Assembly: GCA_930367215.1 (NCBI GenBank)
Contig: OV884057.1
Coordinates: 206,635,621-206,699,620, forward strand
Direction: 5' to 3'
Origin: Pollenia angustigena
Taxonomy: Eukaryota; Arthropoda; Insecta; Diptera; Polleniidae
DNA: 64,000 nucleotides
The position numbers and the translations under genes were made by a program. Below, in pieces: positions 37,101 through 52,100 of the stretch. The notes beneath the pieces were generated by a model. That model saw only the letters and a program-made list of their open reading frames with translations. It did no database searches and was not told where the DNA came from. Position 1 is the first letter of the stretch. Every line of letters begins with the position of its first letter.

Positions 37101-40100
37101 GATATATACATTTTTACGCTCTTTTAAACCAATAGCAAGCCAACTTGCCGCAGAACAATTATCGTCTGCATTCATTAGATACAAAACAAAAATCAAAAAT
37201 TTGTGTTTTTATCAAATATGTTAAGCACCGCAAACTAAGCTATTTGTGTCGTTTATTTTGCCCTTAACTTTTATGTGCTCGGTAGTCTACATTTGTATCA
37301 TTTTTGCAGAAACAGTTAAATAAAAAAAAAATTTTCACAACAACAGGGCCCGAAATTTTCAGTAGCTTCCTAAAAATCAATTCTAAGCAGTTCTGGCTAC
37401 TGAAACGTTAAACAAATAATTTTCAGCACAACCCAGACCCTACTTTTCAAAATAACCATCTCCTGGCCTGTAGTCTACAAACGTAGACACCATATAAAAT
37501 GTATTTAATTTCACACCGTTCTTTTACTCAACTCGATTTTTATTTAATGGGGCATGTGGAACATGTAATTTTTAGTATTTTTTTTTTTTAACTTTTGGTT
37601 TCTTGTGCACGTTTGTGTATGCATGTGTGTGCTTTAGAGTTACCAGACTGGATTGATTTGGCTTGGTTGTTAAGCTTTTTCAATGAGTGTCAAGAATCAA
37701 GAAAATATATCATTTGCCAAGCTAAACCGGATTATTAAAAATTATTCCATTAAATTGTTAAGAAGATCAAGAAACAATAACAATTATTGATCTATTTGGT
37801 ATTTTTGGGCTTCAGTTATTATGTGTATTTCGGAAAGAGCTGTGGGAAAAACCGACGAACGAAAAGACGGGGATCATTAAATTTACTCCGCATTTATTAG
37901 ATCAATATTGTAAAAATTATAAACTAATATAAAAAACGAACTTACTTATCTAGGTCCAATCAAGCTTTCTTTTCTATGTCAAGCTTTTTGCCGATTTCGA
38001 TCTGGCAATCCAAGTGTGCTTGCATATTTGACATTATTATATTTTACAAATATGCAATAAAGTTTAACACTCTCCTACTAATGTTTTTTTGATATCTGGA
38101 CATAGTTTTCCATACAAATACATATTTGCTACATATGTAGACTTCCGACCGCCAACGTTAGTTTACAATCCCGAGTACATAAAGGTTAAGTCACATATCA
38201 GTCTGATGTTCTCTAAAAATCTCTTTTTGGGAGGAAGAAATCTAAATGCAGATCTTTTTTTCTTCTTCTGACAACACTTATTGGTATATAACTATCACGG
38301 ACACACACTTTGCTGCTACCATATATTTTATATACAGCAATAAAAACAATAAGTGTTGTAAAAAATTAAACAATGTAAATAATGTTATTGTTGTTAGTTA
38401 AATATGCATGTATGTAAGTGTATGTATGCAATAGCATTTTTTTGTGCAATTGATACACACTCATAGAATTTTGTATATGTGTGTAAAAATCTTTATTGGT
38501 TTGTATGTATTGTGCCTTCAAAAAATTCATACAAATTGCAAAAAACTAGTTGCACAGGGTGGCGCAGAGTGAGCTACATGGTTTGAACAGTTTATAACTT
38601 TTTTAATTATTAAATTTTCATTGTTTTTTGCCAGCATTTGGTAGTGAATAAAAAATAACTTTACAATCCAACAGGAGTAATTACCTCCGAAATTTCGCGT
38701 AAAGTTATGAAAAATGATGGCTGCGAGTGTTAAACGGCAAGCCCTCTGAGGAGATTGAGTGGTTGCAATCGAAACATGTCAGGGTAACCTGTCCGTAAAC
38801 ACCTGGGTTCAAGCCCAGATTAAGTCAAGAATGAAAAATTATCAGTAAATTTTAATTGATTTTCATGTTGTAAAATTCCTTTCTTCATAAAAATAATTTA
38901 ATGAAAATTAAATTTAATGAACTTAAGCCTAATTAAAAATATTAAAAATTTGGATTAAAAACCATAAATAGTTCAATAAAATAACCACAATACTAATAAT
39001 TGTTAAAGCTAAGGCACGAGCTCTATGTTTGCATTTGTCCTTCAAGTTGTGCTGAAAAGGTCAACAAGAAAAAGAAAGATAAAAAAATTAAAAAAACAAA
39101 AAATATGTACTTTGAACTTCAAGAAGAATTCTTGACAAAAGTACGAAAAAACAGAAGTAAAGGAACAACATGTTAAAATAAATTAAAATAGATAATCATT
39201 CAAAGCAAATTTCGATCTACCAAAGTTTGAATACAATTTGGTTTAAGGATTGATGTTTGACTAATGACGTCAGCAGTCGTCGATGGCTGCGAGTGTTAAA
39301 CGGCAAGCCCTCTGAGGAGATTGAGTGGTTGCAATCGAAACATGTCAGGGTAACCTGTCCGTAAACACCTGGGTTCGAGCCCAGATTGAGTCAAGAATGA
39401 AAAATTATCAGTATATTTTAATTGATTTTCATGTTGTAAAATTCCTTTCTTCATAAAAATAATTTAATGAAAATTAAATTTAATGAACTTAAGCCTAATT
39501 AAAAATATTAAAAATTTGGATTAAAAACCATAAATAGTTCAATAAAATAACCACAATACTAATAATAGTTATGAAAAATATGTTAAAAAAGCACCTCTGG
39601 TCGAAGCGGATAATAGAGACCACTTACAGGATATAACTTTTTAAAGCTTATTGGAAAAAATTTCCTCAATAATATACACACAAAAAAACATGGTTGTGTT
39701 AAACATGTTTTAAGAGCAACATTTTATGATAAGATTCATGATTGAATTCACCATATTACGATTATTACGATTGAATCATATTATGACCAAATCTATTCGT
39801 TATTTTACATCATAATATTTTTCCCTTAAGTATATTCCTATAATAAGATAAGAAGTAATCATATTATCACTCAATATAATTCAAATAATTTCGTAGGTAT
39901 ATTTAAAACAAACGACCAGTGCTGCCACTTTGTGGGTAATTACCCGAATTTGGTATAATTTTTACGGTCGTGGGTAGAGCGTGGGTAGTTTCGCTTAGGT
40001 GTAATTTAGGTATAATTTGAAATTTTTACTTCAGATGACCAAATAAAATCAAGATTCGATTTCAGTGATGATATTTATTTCTTTTTAAATATTGTTGCTA

Positions 40101-43100
40101 AGAAATGCACAGCCTTCTGAACCAAAGTCTTGGTTTCTTTTTAAGAAACGACTTCAATTATTAAACATACATATATTTTCAAATGTTTGGTAATGAATGT
40201 CGCAAGATGGACCCTTTGATTTGGATAAGGATGCCTATTATAGTGTTTTAGAACCTGAAGTTTATTGAAAAAAGTCATTCAAAATAAAAACTTGCCTGGG
40301 GGAAGAAATGTTTCCAATATTGCAACATATAATTAATTTTATTAATTAAAAGGGTATTTTTGAAGAAACTGATACACGGCATTACCATTTGAAACTGATT
40401 TAAAACAAATAAACTGTCCTTGACGAAACGCATTGCAGACGTCCAATTTTGTTTCTCTTTTTCGAATAAAATGAATAATGTTGACCTCCAAGACACCGAT
40501 TGTTGCTGGTTTATCAGCATTAACCACTGACTTCACAACGCTATGGAAAGCAATCAATCACAGAAAAAAATAACAAGATTTAGTATGTTATTAATAAATT
40601 TTTTTTAAACTTTTCTAAAATTTTCAACAATTTTCTTAATTAAATTGTTTGTAAATTGTCATAATAACAATTTGCTTCAGTTAAAAAATAAAATTATCTT
40701 CTGTCAATAATTTTCAATACAAATTTAAAAAAAATCAATTTTAATGTCGTAAAAAATGAATCATAACACTGTTATTGGAAACAAAGTCCATCTAAGGGGT
40801 AAGTTAAGCTAATATTATAAACTTCTTACCGAAATTTTAACGCGGTCTAATTTATTCTAGTTTTTAAATCATATTTGATGATTGTGTCAAGAATCCCTTT
40901 AGAGCACTGCATACCCTTCTAAGTCCGTTTATGTTAAAGATATGTATTTGTGATGAGATTTTAATTATATGTTAATAAAATATAAATTAGATCAACATTT
41001 TTAATGCATATCTTTCTATTAAAATTGCCATACATTTTTTTAGAATTAATAAGCAACAAAACATTTTGTTAAAATGACAAATTTGTATTTAATTTTTCTA
41101 TTTGTTTTCTAACAAATATTTTATTTAATGTTACAAATTCATTGTTAAAAATATTTGTTGAATGTTAACAATTTAAATTAACAAAATTATTTTTTATACT
41201 TACAAATTCTGTTGTTGGTGCCTTTTCAATTAAAAAATTAATTGTATTGACGAATATGGTATTCAATATGACAATTGATTTGTCGTAATTTTTTTCTGTG
41301 ATAAGTGTCTTGAAGTCTAATTGACAGTTCATTTTCTCTAAATCAACACATCGCCTTCATTTGTGAAAAGGGGTTGCGTCATTTAAGTCATGAAGTCACC
41401 TTTAAGTTGCGAAAATCGATGGCGGATTTTCAAAGTATATTTGGATAATTTGGTGGCGTTGTTCAAGCATGAATCTATTCATGATGACACGCCTGATCAA
41501 AAAGTGAAAACAGTATGACAGTATGTTTGATAGCTAACCTTTCGTAAGCTCTATGGGGATAAAAAGCATCCATGATAAATCAATGACAAGGAACATTTTT
41601 AACCCAAGATATATCAACCAAATGTGGAAGTTAAACTCATTATTTTAGCAGTTTTATTTTATGTTTTATTAATTGTTTTTAAGTCTTTAATGTTATTTTT
41701 TGTTAATTTAAATAAAATTAACAGTTTGACTAATATTAATCTTGTTTTATTGAGTTTGTTGTGTTTTTGCTTCTTTGTAAATGTATTTTTATTAAATAAA
41801 ACTTAAATTTTATATCAGGTGTGATTTCATTTAAATCGGGTAATTATGCTTCATTTTAAATGTAATTCTAAATCTTGCTGGTGGTAACACTGCAAACGAC
41901 ACAACAGATTCAAATTATTTTACAAATGGCGCTAACAATATATTATTAGAGTAAACATATTTTGTTTGCTTCTTAAGTATACTATGACTACACTTATAGA
42001 AAGTTATTATGTTATGGCTATTAAATATCATGAAATTGTTGTAAGCAATATCAAATGTTTTCAAAGTTATCATTATTTTTTTGTTAAAAAAATTATTATT
42101 TTTCAGGCAACAACATGCATAATTATAATTGTGATAAACATTGATATGTTTACAGTAACTATAATATTACTGATATTTAATAAAAAAACCAATATTTTTT
42201 TTCTGTGTATATTTTCTGTATTTAAAAAAAGGAATAATAATCGTATAAATAAAAAAGTTTTAAGCCTTTTAAACCCCATAGATCTTTCTGCGCCACCCTG
42301 TATATATTTTTATTTGTACAAGTAATACGAGGTTAGATTTGAAAGTCTTTAGGAAACTATCATGCTCAAAAATATATAAAATCAATTTGTCGTTTTTGTT
42401 TGAGTTTTCTATTTATTTTTTTTTAACATGAAGGTGTTCTTCTGAGCTCTTTAAAGAATATACCGGGTCTTTTCAGTAAAATTTTTTTTTTCATAATTTT
42501 CTTTTAATTTTCTTCGTGATGTGTTAAGCAGAAAGTGTGGTAATTAACTTAAATAAGTACAGTTAAAACCAGAATCATTTAATAGCTTGTTTACATTAAA
42601 AAGAAATCTAGTGGATTTGATTTGAAATCTTCCTCAAAATCTTGTGCGTCTACATTTTACTTTTTTGAAAGTGAATGTTTTTTGTGTGACATTCTAATGC
42701 CCGCACGCAAAGAAAAAACATGGTTGTGGTAAACATATTCTAAGAGCAACATATTATGATAAGAATTATGATTGTAGTCACCATATTAAGATCATTATTG
42801 AATCATATTATGACTAAATATACTCGTACCATTACATCATAATATTTTTCCCTTAATCATATTATTATTCTGTTAATCATACTAAGTTAAGAAGTAATCA
42901 AATTATTATCATGTTAATCACAATAAGCTAAGAAATTAATCATATTATTGTCATGTTAATCATAATAAGCTAAGAAGTAATCATATTATCATCATGTTAA
43001 TCATAATAAATTTAGAAGCAATCATATTATGATACAGCACCTTTCATAGCTGTCATAAAAATACAAAAAAAAATTAAAATATTTTTGCATCGATTTTTTA

Positions 43101-46100
43101 TTTTGTGGCTTTTTACAATTTTTCTTAATGTTAATCAAATAGCGGAGTTCAATATAAGGCTTGCAAAAGAGCAAATCTGTGGTTTTCATGGGCAACCGCG
43201 TGTGTCCATTTTTTCGATTTTAAGATGTTGATGAAATATCGTAGCACTTTTATTAAATATAACGAAATCTCTGTGTGTTTTGTTGTTGGATTTTACAAAA
43301 AAACTATGATATTTTGCATTTGCACTATTACATCACTAATACTTGAATGAACTCCGCTAATATTTTAATTTTTTAATTTCTTTAAACTTATTTTTTTTTA
43401 TGGAATTTTATCTTTTAATTGTTTAACCGCTCACAAATAAAAAAACGACACAACTTCTTCAAAATTATTTTACAAATGGCGCTAACATAATATGATTAGA
43501 GTAAAAATAGTTTGATTGTATCTTTAACATAATATGAGAAATGTATAGAAAGTTATCATGTTATGGCTATTAAATATCATGATATGGTTGTGAGAAATAT
43601 AATATGTTTAGAAAGTTATCATAATTAAGTTGTTAGAAAAATAATTATTTTTCGGTCAACAATACTCAAATTCCATCATTTTGGCCGGTATTTTACCAAT
43701 GCCAACTTTAATGTGGTGTTCCAAGGCTTGAATTGTTCCTGTACACGAGATACTTCATCAATCCTCACAAAAAATAGTCAAGTGGTGTCAAATCGCATGA
43801 TGGACTGCGCGAAAACGTGAGATTACCCAAATTCGCTTCTCAAAAGGTCCAAGGTATCGCGGGCTGTGTGGCATGTGGTACTATCTTGTTGAAACCACAT
43901 GTCAACCAAGTACAATTCTTTTATTTTGGGCAAAAAAAAAAAAAAGAAATATTGGTAATCATAACACAGTTCCTTGCTCCACTGACTCCATATCGCACCA
44001 AACAGTGCATTTTAAGTGTGCATTAACATCTCTTGAACGCATCTGGCTGCTCTTCAAACAAAATTCGGTAATTCTGTTTGATGACATACCCATTAAGACA
44101 AAAATGGGCTTTGACCATAAAATGGACGTTATTTACGGAACACATTTCTCAGCCCGAGGCCACGTAATAAGCGGTAAAGCAGCGATCGGTAAAGCGATGA
44201 GCGGCGAGTTTGAGCGAGAAGTGGCAAGTTACTGAGCGTCATTTCTGAGCGAATAATTATTGAAATGCCATTGTCAAGTCAAGAGAGGTTTGTTTAATGT
44301 TGTTACGCGAAAATCGTAATCATATTTATACGCATTTAATTTGTTTAAGAAAAAACAGAAGATTTTGTGTTCATTAGGGCTATAACTTTTTCACACTTTT
44401 TGCAAATATCAACAACGGCACAATATAGTCGTGTAGAACATCAAAAGTTATTAATAAAAACTATGATAATTTTTTCGGATTGTTAAAAAGTTCACGCAGG
44501 GATCGGGTTAAAGTTTGAAACAACCATTTTTATCTCACGGAAAAAATATACACCTTAAATTTGTATATATTCCTATACGTACACTTAAATTCTATTTTAG
44601 AAATTATCCACTGCTACGGTTTACAATTCATCGCGGTTCAAAATTTCTTGGAAGGTTTTAGAAATTTGCTTCGCTGCGTGAAGTTTTTTTTCGCAAAACG
44701 ACGGGAGACAGGTGGTTTCATTACTAAAACATTCTTGCCGACTCCGTAGTATCATGCCATAAATTTGGCTATAGCCTTAGTGTTCATCCCATAAATCAAA
44801 TAAATTTCCAGACATATTTTGGCAATTGATTTTCTGTTGCAAAAAGTAAACAGCAGATTTAATTGGAAGTTTAAAAAAAGAAAATTCGGTAATCTGTCTT
44901 ATAAGCTGCACATTCACTTTTGCCATGTTTGTTCTTTGCCGCTCAGAAAACATCAAAAAATTAGAACAAGTTTTATTCCTGAGCAACGCCGCTTAGCCGT
45001 AAAACGGAAATCGATGGAGATTTTTAAATAAATTTTAAATATATAGGTGTTGCATTAGGGTGGTTACAAGAAATCAATGTTAGATTTTCCATCGGCGCAG
45101 CTCCCTAATATATGCCAATAGCATAGAAAATGCGATTGAGAAAGCTCAATCGGATAACGTTAACATCCCAATAAAAAATTTTATCATTTTGCGAAGCACT
45201 AAAGGTACATTTAAAAAATAAGCGCACAATTACGCGCTACGCAATAAGACATACAGAAATGCAGTAAAATAAGTGAAAAAACTCTCAACAACTTTTATAA
45301 AAAAAAATAACATTTCAAGTGCTACGGTATTCCCTTACTACGAAGCAGGTTTGTAAGGGAGTATACTAAAAAATAACTGTATCAAAACATTCAGTGTGTA
45401 AATATGATCGTTACATCCAACAATGTTTATGTGCGCTAAATAATGCGCTTTATGTGCCAAAAATGTATTGCTTCAAAGTGGGAACTCGCTATATAAAATT
45501 CATGTCTTCCGTAAGCGCAATGGTAAGCGAAACCCTTATGTTTCTCCCTTACAAACCTGCTTCGTTAGAAGCGCCATTTTTTATTGGGATGTGCCTCATT
45601 CAAAAATAAATTAAGGAAAAACAGCGATTCGTATTTCTTTGCCTTTATAACCGAAACCATTCATTCTAGGAATCTGAGTCGAGTCTTGTTTTATAGGAAA
45701 TTTTATTTTTATTAATTTTGATATTGATAGTTTTGTTCCTTATACCAATAGATAAAGTGATATTTAGCATTAATTAAGGACAAAGAAATACGAATTTTAG
45801 TTAAAAAATAACTGTTTTTCCCTAATTTATGCTCAATGAGGCACGTGTTGGCGTTATCCGATTAGGCTTAAACTTTGTCAATCGGATTTTATAGGCTATT
45901 GGCACATTTAAGAGGGGAGTACCAAAAGATAGCCCCCAAAAACAATTTACCATATCGTGTAACGACCCTAATAGGGTGGTTACCAGAAATCAATGCTGGA
46001 TTTTCCGTCGAGGCAAGCCCCTAATATGTGCCAATAGGATAGAAAATGCGATTGATGAAGTTTCAGCCCAATCGGATAACGCTAACATGTGTCTCATTGA

Positions 46101-49100
46101 GCATTAATTAAGAAAAACAGCGAATTCGGATTTCTTTATCTTTATAACCGAAACCATTCATTATAGGAACCTGAGTCGAGTCTTGTTAGATAGCAAATTT
46201 TATTCTTATTAATTTTGACTTTGATAGTTTTGTTTCTTTTACCAATAGATAAAGAGATATTTAGCATTCAATAAGTACAAAGAAATACGATTTTCCACTA
46301 AAATTAGGGGGTTGCCCCGACGGAAAAATCAACATTAATTTCTTGTAACCACCCTAGTGTTGCATGGTATTGCCAGTCAGCTATGGTTTGAGGAAACCAA
46401 AAAATCTGGCCCATTAGAAATAAAATAAAAACTTAGCAGGCTTTAAACTGTCCGGACTTAATCTCACGAACCTAATTGCGGTTGTAACTGGCCATTGGCC
46501 TATTGGAAAACACGTCCAGCCGCTAGGGCTCTTTTATATTGACCTGTGTAGAAAATGCGAGAACGAGGATGAGGAGAAGCAAAAAGAAAATCTTCTCTGT
46601 CATTGCCCGGCATTTGGAGGCCTACATACATAAGTGTTCAGACAGAACTGATTCTTCAAATTCAGGCAAAAAATCATTGGAAGATACTTTATTTTCTCTG
46701 TTATTTCTTTCTTTTTCTTTTTATTTTTCTTTATTCACAAAATGTATAAAATTTAATGAAAGTATGCTAACGATGTTAAGAGATTAAGTGTATATAAATG
46801 TATGTATGTATGTGAGAGCTTTGGAAAAAACGTTCTAAAAAAAAATAGATTTTATTTCACTACGGCTTTGCGCGACAAATTTGTATGTCAAATTATATGG
46901 AAAAGGTTAGTTATATGTAGTTCTGCTTAAACACTAATTGCCAATTTCATCAATTTTATTTAAATATCAGTACATATGTATGTATTTCAATATAATTTTT
47001 CATATAATTTTATTTTTATTTGACATTTAAAACGAATTTTAAACATAAAATAAAATCTAAACGACCATTTAACTCAAACTCTTTAGTCGAAGAAAACTAA
47101 ACTAACTAACTTTTTTTTATTTAAATAGTATCCACTTACTTCCGTATTAAATCAACCGGCTGGCTGATTGAAAATGTCGGTAGAAGGTTAGATAGTACCC
47201 CTAATGAAACATGTAACATTAATTAATTGGTCCCACGTGAGCTGTGCCAATCGAACCTAACCGAACATACGCTAGCTTACCACTTGTTGTGGAGGGTACA
47301 CAAATTAGTTTTAGAAAATAAACAGTACATTACACTGTGCAAAAAAAAACCAGCCTCAATACTTGCAACGCGAAATGAATCTAGACTATTGGAGGAGCAA
47401 ATCTGCCAAAGGGTTTTGAAAAGTTAGCTCGGGTTCACGAAATATCAGCCCCTTTAATTTTTTGAAAAGGCGTTTGGTTTAAGTCACAAAAAAAAAAACT
47501 AAATGTACTTCTGAGCTAAAATACTATTTCAGATGTCTTCAGTAGAAATGTATGGTGATTCTTTTCTTGGAATATATTAAAGGCACAGCTAGGCGAACGT
47601 TGCTGTACCGTTTCTGTACTGTATCAATCAGCTGTTCGCTTTTTGTTATTTGAATGCAAAAGCTTACCGAAATGCAATGTACCGTAGCTGCAACGTACCA
47701 TTCTGTATGAAATAGAATTTCATACCGTTGTTACGTGACATTTGTAAAACAGTAGTGGGCTGCTTGTATTTTACACGGAATGCGGGTTATTTTGCTGTTT
47801 TTTTTTTGGTACTTGATACACAAAATATGATGTCATGGAAATGCCCGTATGACACGTTTTAAATGTTCTATAAGTGCACCAACATGCTTACAGTACAAAG
47901 CGGTATATTACGGTTACAGCAACGTTCGCCTAACTGGGCATTAACCCTCTAACACTAATTTTAAGGGGTAATTTTTGTCCTTATTTTAACTTCCCCACAA
48001 AAGTATACTATAGCGGCACTTAAGAGGGTTAATATATAACACGAATATTTTCTGCATCAAATTTCACTAGGCCCGGAATTTCGAGAATCCGTTTTGCATA
48101 CATTGCACGATTTTTTGGTCTTAGAAGACTGCTAGTAAAATTTGATGTGCTCTCCAATGGTCTAGTTTCATTTCGCGTTGCAAGTAATGAGCCTGGCGGC
48201 AATAACCGGAATTTTGTTGCACTATGTTATTTATCGTTCGGCTCACACACCCAAGAACGATATCTATTTTTTTTAGTGATTGTGTAGACGAACACAGCCC
48301 TTAATACAGTTCGCAACTATTTTCAAGAAGGAGCCGAACATTATATAATGTCCTGTTCTGCATTAAAAAATAGAACAATTGTAGTGATACTGTAGACAAA
48401 CATTAAATTTTAATGTTCTATAAGGTTTCCTTTTTTACATTAGTAAAGTAATGAGCAAACAATAAACTTTAGCAACGTCCGCACCACGAACAGTTTGTGT
48501 GTGTTTTGTGTTGTATATGTTTTGTTTGTGCAAATTATTTTGCTGGCTTCTTGTTTTTTTTTCGTATTTATATTTTGTTTTTGTAAAAATTTTTTCTTTT
48601 TTTCTACCAGCCAAAATTGACGAACATTAATGAGCCGAACCGAACACAATGAAGTTTGTGTTCCGAACAGAATGAAATGTTCTCATCTTTTGCTGAGTTG
48701 GATAAGAACAGTACTATTTTTGTGTTCCGAAAGATGACAAACAGAGATACGTTATTTTTTTTTATGATTTACTACACAAATACTATTAGCGGTTGTGTTT
48801 TCCACAAATCTACCGAACCGAACACTAAGGAGCGATATTTATTGTTTATTTTCGAACACTAGCAAAAATAATAGACATGACAGATTTGAAAAACATTTGA
48901 TATCAAAGATTTATAGCATTCATAGCTTTTTTCGGAAAACTTTATTTATGAGAAATTTAGTACATTTTTTTTCATATTAAAATTTTTAAAAAAATACAGA
49001 AGCAAATTTTGAAAAATGGTTCTAAAGCAGAACTATTTTGTTCTCGGTTTTAGGTTTTTTTCTTTAAACTATAATTTTTTATATGTAATAATATTTAACA

Positions 49101-52100
49101 GAAATAATGTAACCTGCTTCTCAAATCGGTTAAAATTTTATAGGGACTTTCCCAAACCACTAATAACAAAACTAATTTGAAAATAAAACAAACAATATCT
49201 ATATGTATGTTAAAGTACCTTTTAGTATATTGGTGTTGTTATTGTTGTTATTGCTGTCTGGCTATTAATTTAATACTGCAAACGATTTACAGAAAAATGT
49301 AGAGTTTCAATTTACATTTTTTGTGTAGGTTATTTTTTTGTTTTTTTTTTCTTTTCATAAATAACGCATTTTAAACAACAATTACTCACCTTCACACATT
49401 GTGCCCGTGTAACCGGGTCGACAGGCACAATAGAATGAATCCCCACTAGACCAGCAGGTGCCACCATGAGTACAGGGATTTACATTGCATTGCTGAAAAT
49501 GGAAAGAGAAATATAAATGAACTTTTTTTTAATGTACGTAATTAATTGTTTCATTAGACGTAGAGGAATGAAAGAATTAAAATTTCATTAGCATTTTATT
49601 GGGATAGTTTTTTTTTTGTTAGATTAAACTCCTTTATATTTCTGATGTAATTTTAATTCATTTTTAGTTTTATGGTTTCTATTCAAAACAAAATGTTTTT
49701 GTATAAATGAAATAATTTTTTTTTTTGTTTTTGTAAACAATTTTGTGGCAATTTCATTAAAACTAATTGTTTAGAAATTTTGTTATTCATGTTTTTGCAA
49801 AGGACCAAATATTCGAAAATATTAATAAATAATTTTTTTTAATAAATAAAAACGATTTTAGTGGTTTAAGGAATTTATATTTGTTAGTTTTCCACAAGAA
49901 TTTTAATGAATTTTAAATTATGCCATAAATTTTATGTGTGACATGGTAAAAACAATTTTAATAAGAGAAAATTTTATAAATTTTACAATACAAATTTTAA
50001 TAAATTTTAAAATAGGACAACAAAATGAAAATTAAATACAATCAGGAATTTAGATTAAAAAGGTTTTGGTTAAATATCCGTTCAGTGGTCGGTGTTTATA
50101 ATGACTAGCCTGGAGAAGAATGACTTTTTCACTTTCTTCTGGTCTAATGAAACCAATGAACAAATTTAGGGTTGGATTTATTCTCAAATTTTTCGGTACA
50201 CGATCAGATACAACAACATTTAGTTAACGCTACGTTGACATACATAAACTTTAAAATTCTGCTTCTGCTCTTATTCCCCTCCTTTCTTTTTCAACACTTT
50301 ACCACACGTGAGAAAGGTATATACAAATTCAATACAACATTGATCTTAGACCCCATAATTTATCCGTACAAGTAGGGGAGTTAATAAAATGAGGTCCGTC
50401 TGTCCGATTGTATCTAAAAATCAATTTTCTGAAGGCCCCCGATATCATGGAACCTAAGTTGTTACATATTAGTATGTTTTTAGTCTAGAATAGATTTCTA
50501 TTTAAGTTCAGTCGGAGCGCTTTGTTAGTAGCTGAGACGAGAGCGCAAAATCACGACTGCCTCTTACTTTTAACGGTAATTCTTTGTAGTGGTAAAAAAG
50601 CCAAATCAATTTTTGAATTACCGAGTAGTAGCCAACACTTTCGTTTTTCTTATCGTAACAATAGTTTTTGGAGCAATACGAGCTGGGAATATACAATTAG
50701 GCTCTGAAAGTGCATTCAGAAAATGAGTTCAGTTGGCCAACTATTTCACCTGCTCTATTTATACAAACGTCCGTTAAAAATTAGGGCTTTAACACAAATA
50801 GTTTAAAGAATAACGCAAAAATCTACATTAAGGCCTACTCCAAAGTATATCTTATCTATTTAGATTACAAACTGTGCGCTTATCAAACACCCATGAGTGT
50901 GAAAGCCAACAGCATGCACAGATAATAATTTGAAAGTATAATCCGGCAGAATTAAACTTTAGCCCTCCGTACGGAGCTGAAGCTATCATAACCTCCGCTG
51001 CTTTAGAAAAAGCAACAACCTAGATACGATCTGCAGCCGTATTCTGTTATTCGCTAAAGCTAAATCTCTATCGCTAAAAATCTAGAAAGTTTATTTAGCG
51101 ATTTTTGGCTACGAATGCAATTCTGTAACTTGCATTGCTAAATTTGGCAATGCCATACAAATTTCATTCGCCGCAATTTTAACTTTTAATGTCATCGATA
51201 AAATTTTGAAATTTTGTGTTCCTGGTATTCTGTTCAACATTTCACGTGAAATGCTGTCAAAACGCATATGAAAAAAACTTGTGCGGAATATCTATGAAAT
51301 AATGTTGATGAAGTTGTACTCTGTTTATTTTGTGAAAAAGTTCCGAAATGTTTCTGGCAACATTTTTTTTACAACTGCGAAATAACGTAAACTGCCTTTA
51401 TTTCACGTGGAATTTTAAGCAAAAGCAAAAAAGTATGAACTTAATATTAAAAAAGAAATAAAAAATTAAAATAACACAACCGGTAACAGTTTTTTATCAA
51501 TATTTACTTTTTTTTTATTAAATTTTTTATTAAAAAACAATAGTTTTAGTAAAATACATGTGGAGTTTGTTTACATACACGAAACAATGTAGCATACTTT
51601 GAAGGAATAAAAACGTCAAATTGTACAAACTCGCAAGATTGGTAACATTGATAAATGCCAAAATTTTCGTGTGGAATAATCAATGTTGCTTAACATTTTT
51701 CACAAATTTGAACAGAGTACTAGGCTTAAGGCATTTTAGCGATCGAGATTTAGCTTTAGCTAAGCGAATTACAGAATACGGCTGTTGTTCTCACAACTTA
51801 AACTTTCACAAGTAAAAGCACTCATGTAGTTAAGGAACTGCCTTTTTTGGTTTTTGGGTTTGAGTCACAGCCACTACGTAAACTCGAAAAACATCATCCC
51901 GCGATAACAGAACTTCTTGTGAAAGAGCATCATTCTGAGAATCACACGTTTCATGAGACAGTCAACTTCTACTACATCGTCGTCTCTAGACTCTTAATTA
52001 ATCCCAAGTTCAAGTCTCGACAGTTTTACTAACGCACTGCATTCCACTTCTCCACCGGTACTACAAATTTTCACCCTCAGCAACTACTTAGTTTTTATCA

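Larger units (their letters stand above)
38716..39566 (+). mobile_element. SINE dimer flanked by one 13-bp TSD
   Basis: AGTTATGAAAAAT occurs exactly at 38703-38715 and 39567-39579. Between are two 285-bp units (38716-39000, 39282-39566), nearly identical, in the same orientation, separated by 281 bp. Neither unit is flanked by its own TSD, which suggests the whole dimer was inserted at once. Confidence 0.75.
38556..42300. mobile_element. Composite region bounded by CAGGGTGGCGCAGA inverted ends
   Basis: CAGGGTGGCGCAGAGTGAGC at 38556 and TCTTTCTGCGCCACCCTG ending 42300 are inverted over 14 bases. Inside are the SINE dimer, a split ACACGCA-family MITE and hAT A copy 2. Removing these leaves roughly 0.5 to 0.8 kb, so the original may have been a small TIR element. 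TSD unresolved. Confidence 0.45.

Noticed and set aside
38806..38816. A true tRNA gene
   Set aside because: A- and B-box-like motifs are present, but no acceptor stem or anticodon arm folds and an AT-rich tail follows; it is a SINE.
41966..42325. 119-codon plus-strand ORF
   Set aside because: AT-driven, low-complexity Ile/Phe/Tyr/Lys composition inside MITE sequence; no domain.
43873..44235. 120-codon plus-strand ORF
   Set aside because: Antisense to the mariner relic; the minus strand carries the recognisable transposase motifs.
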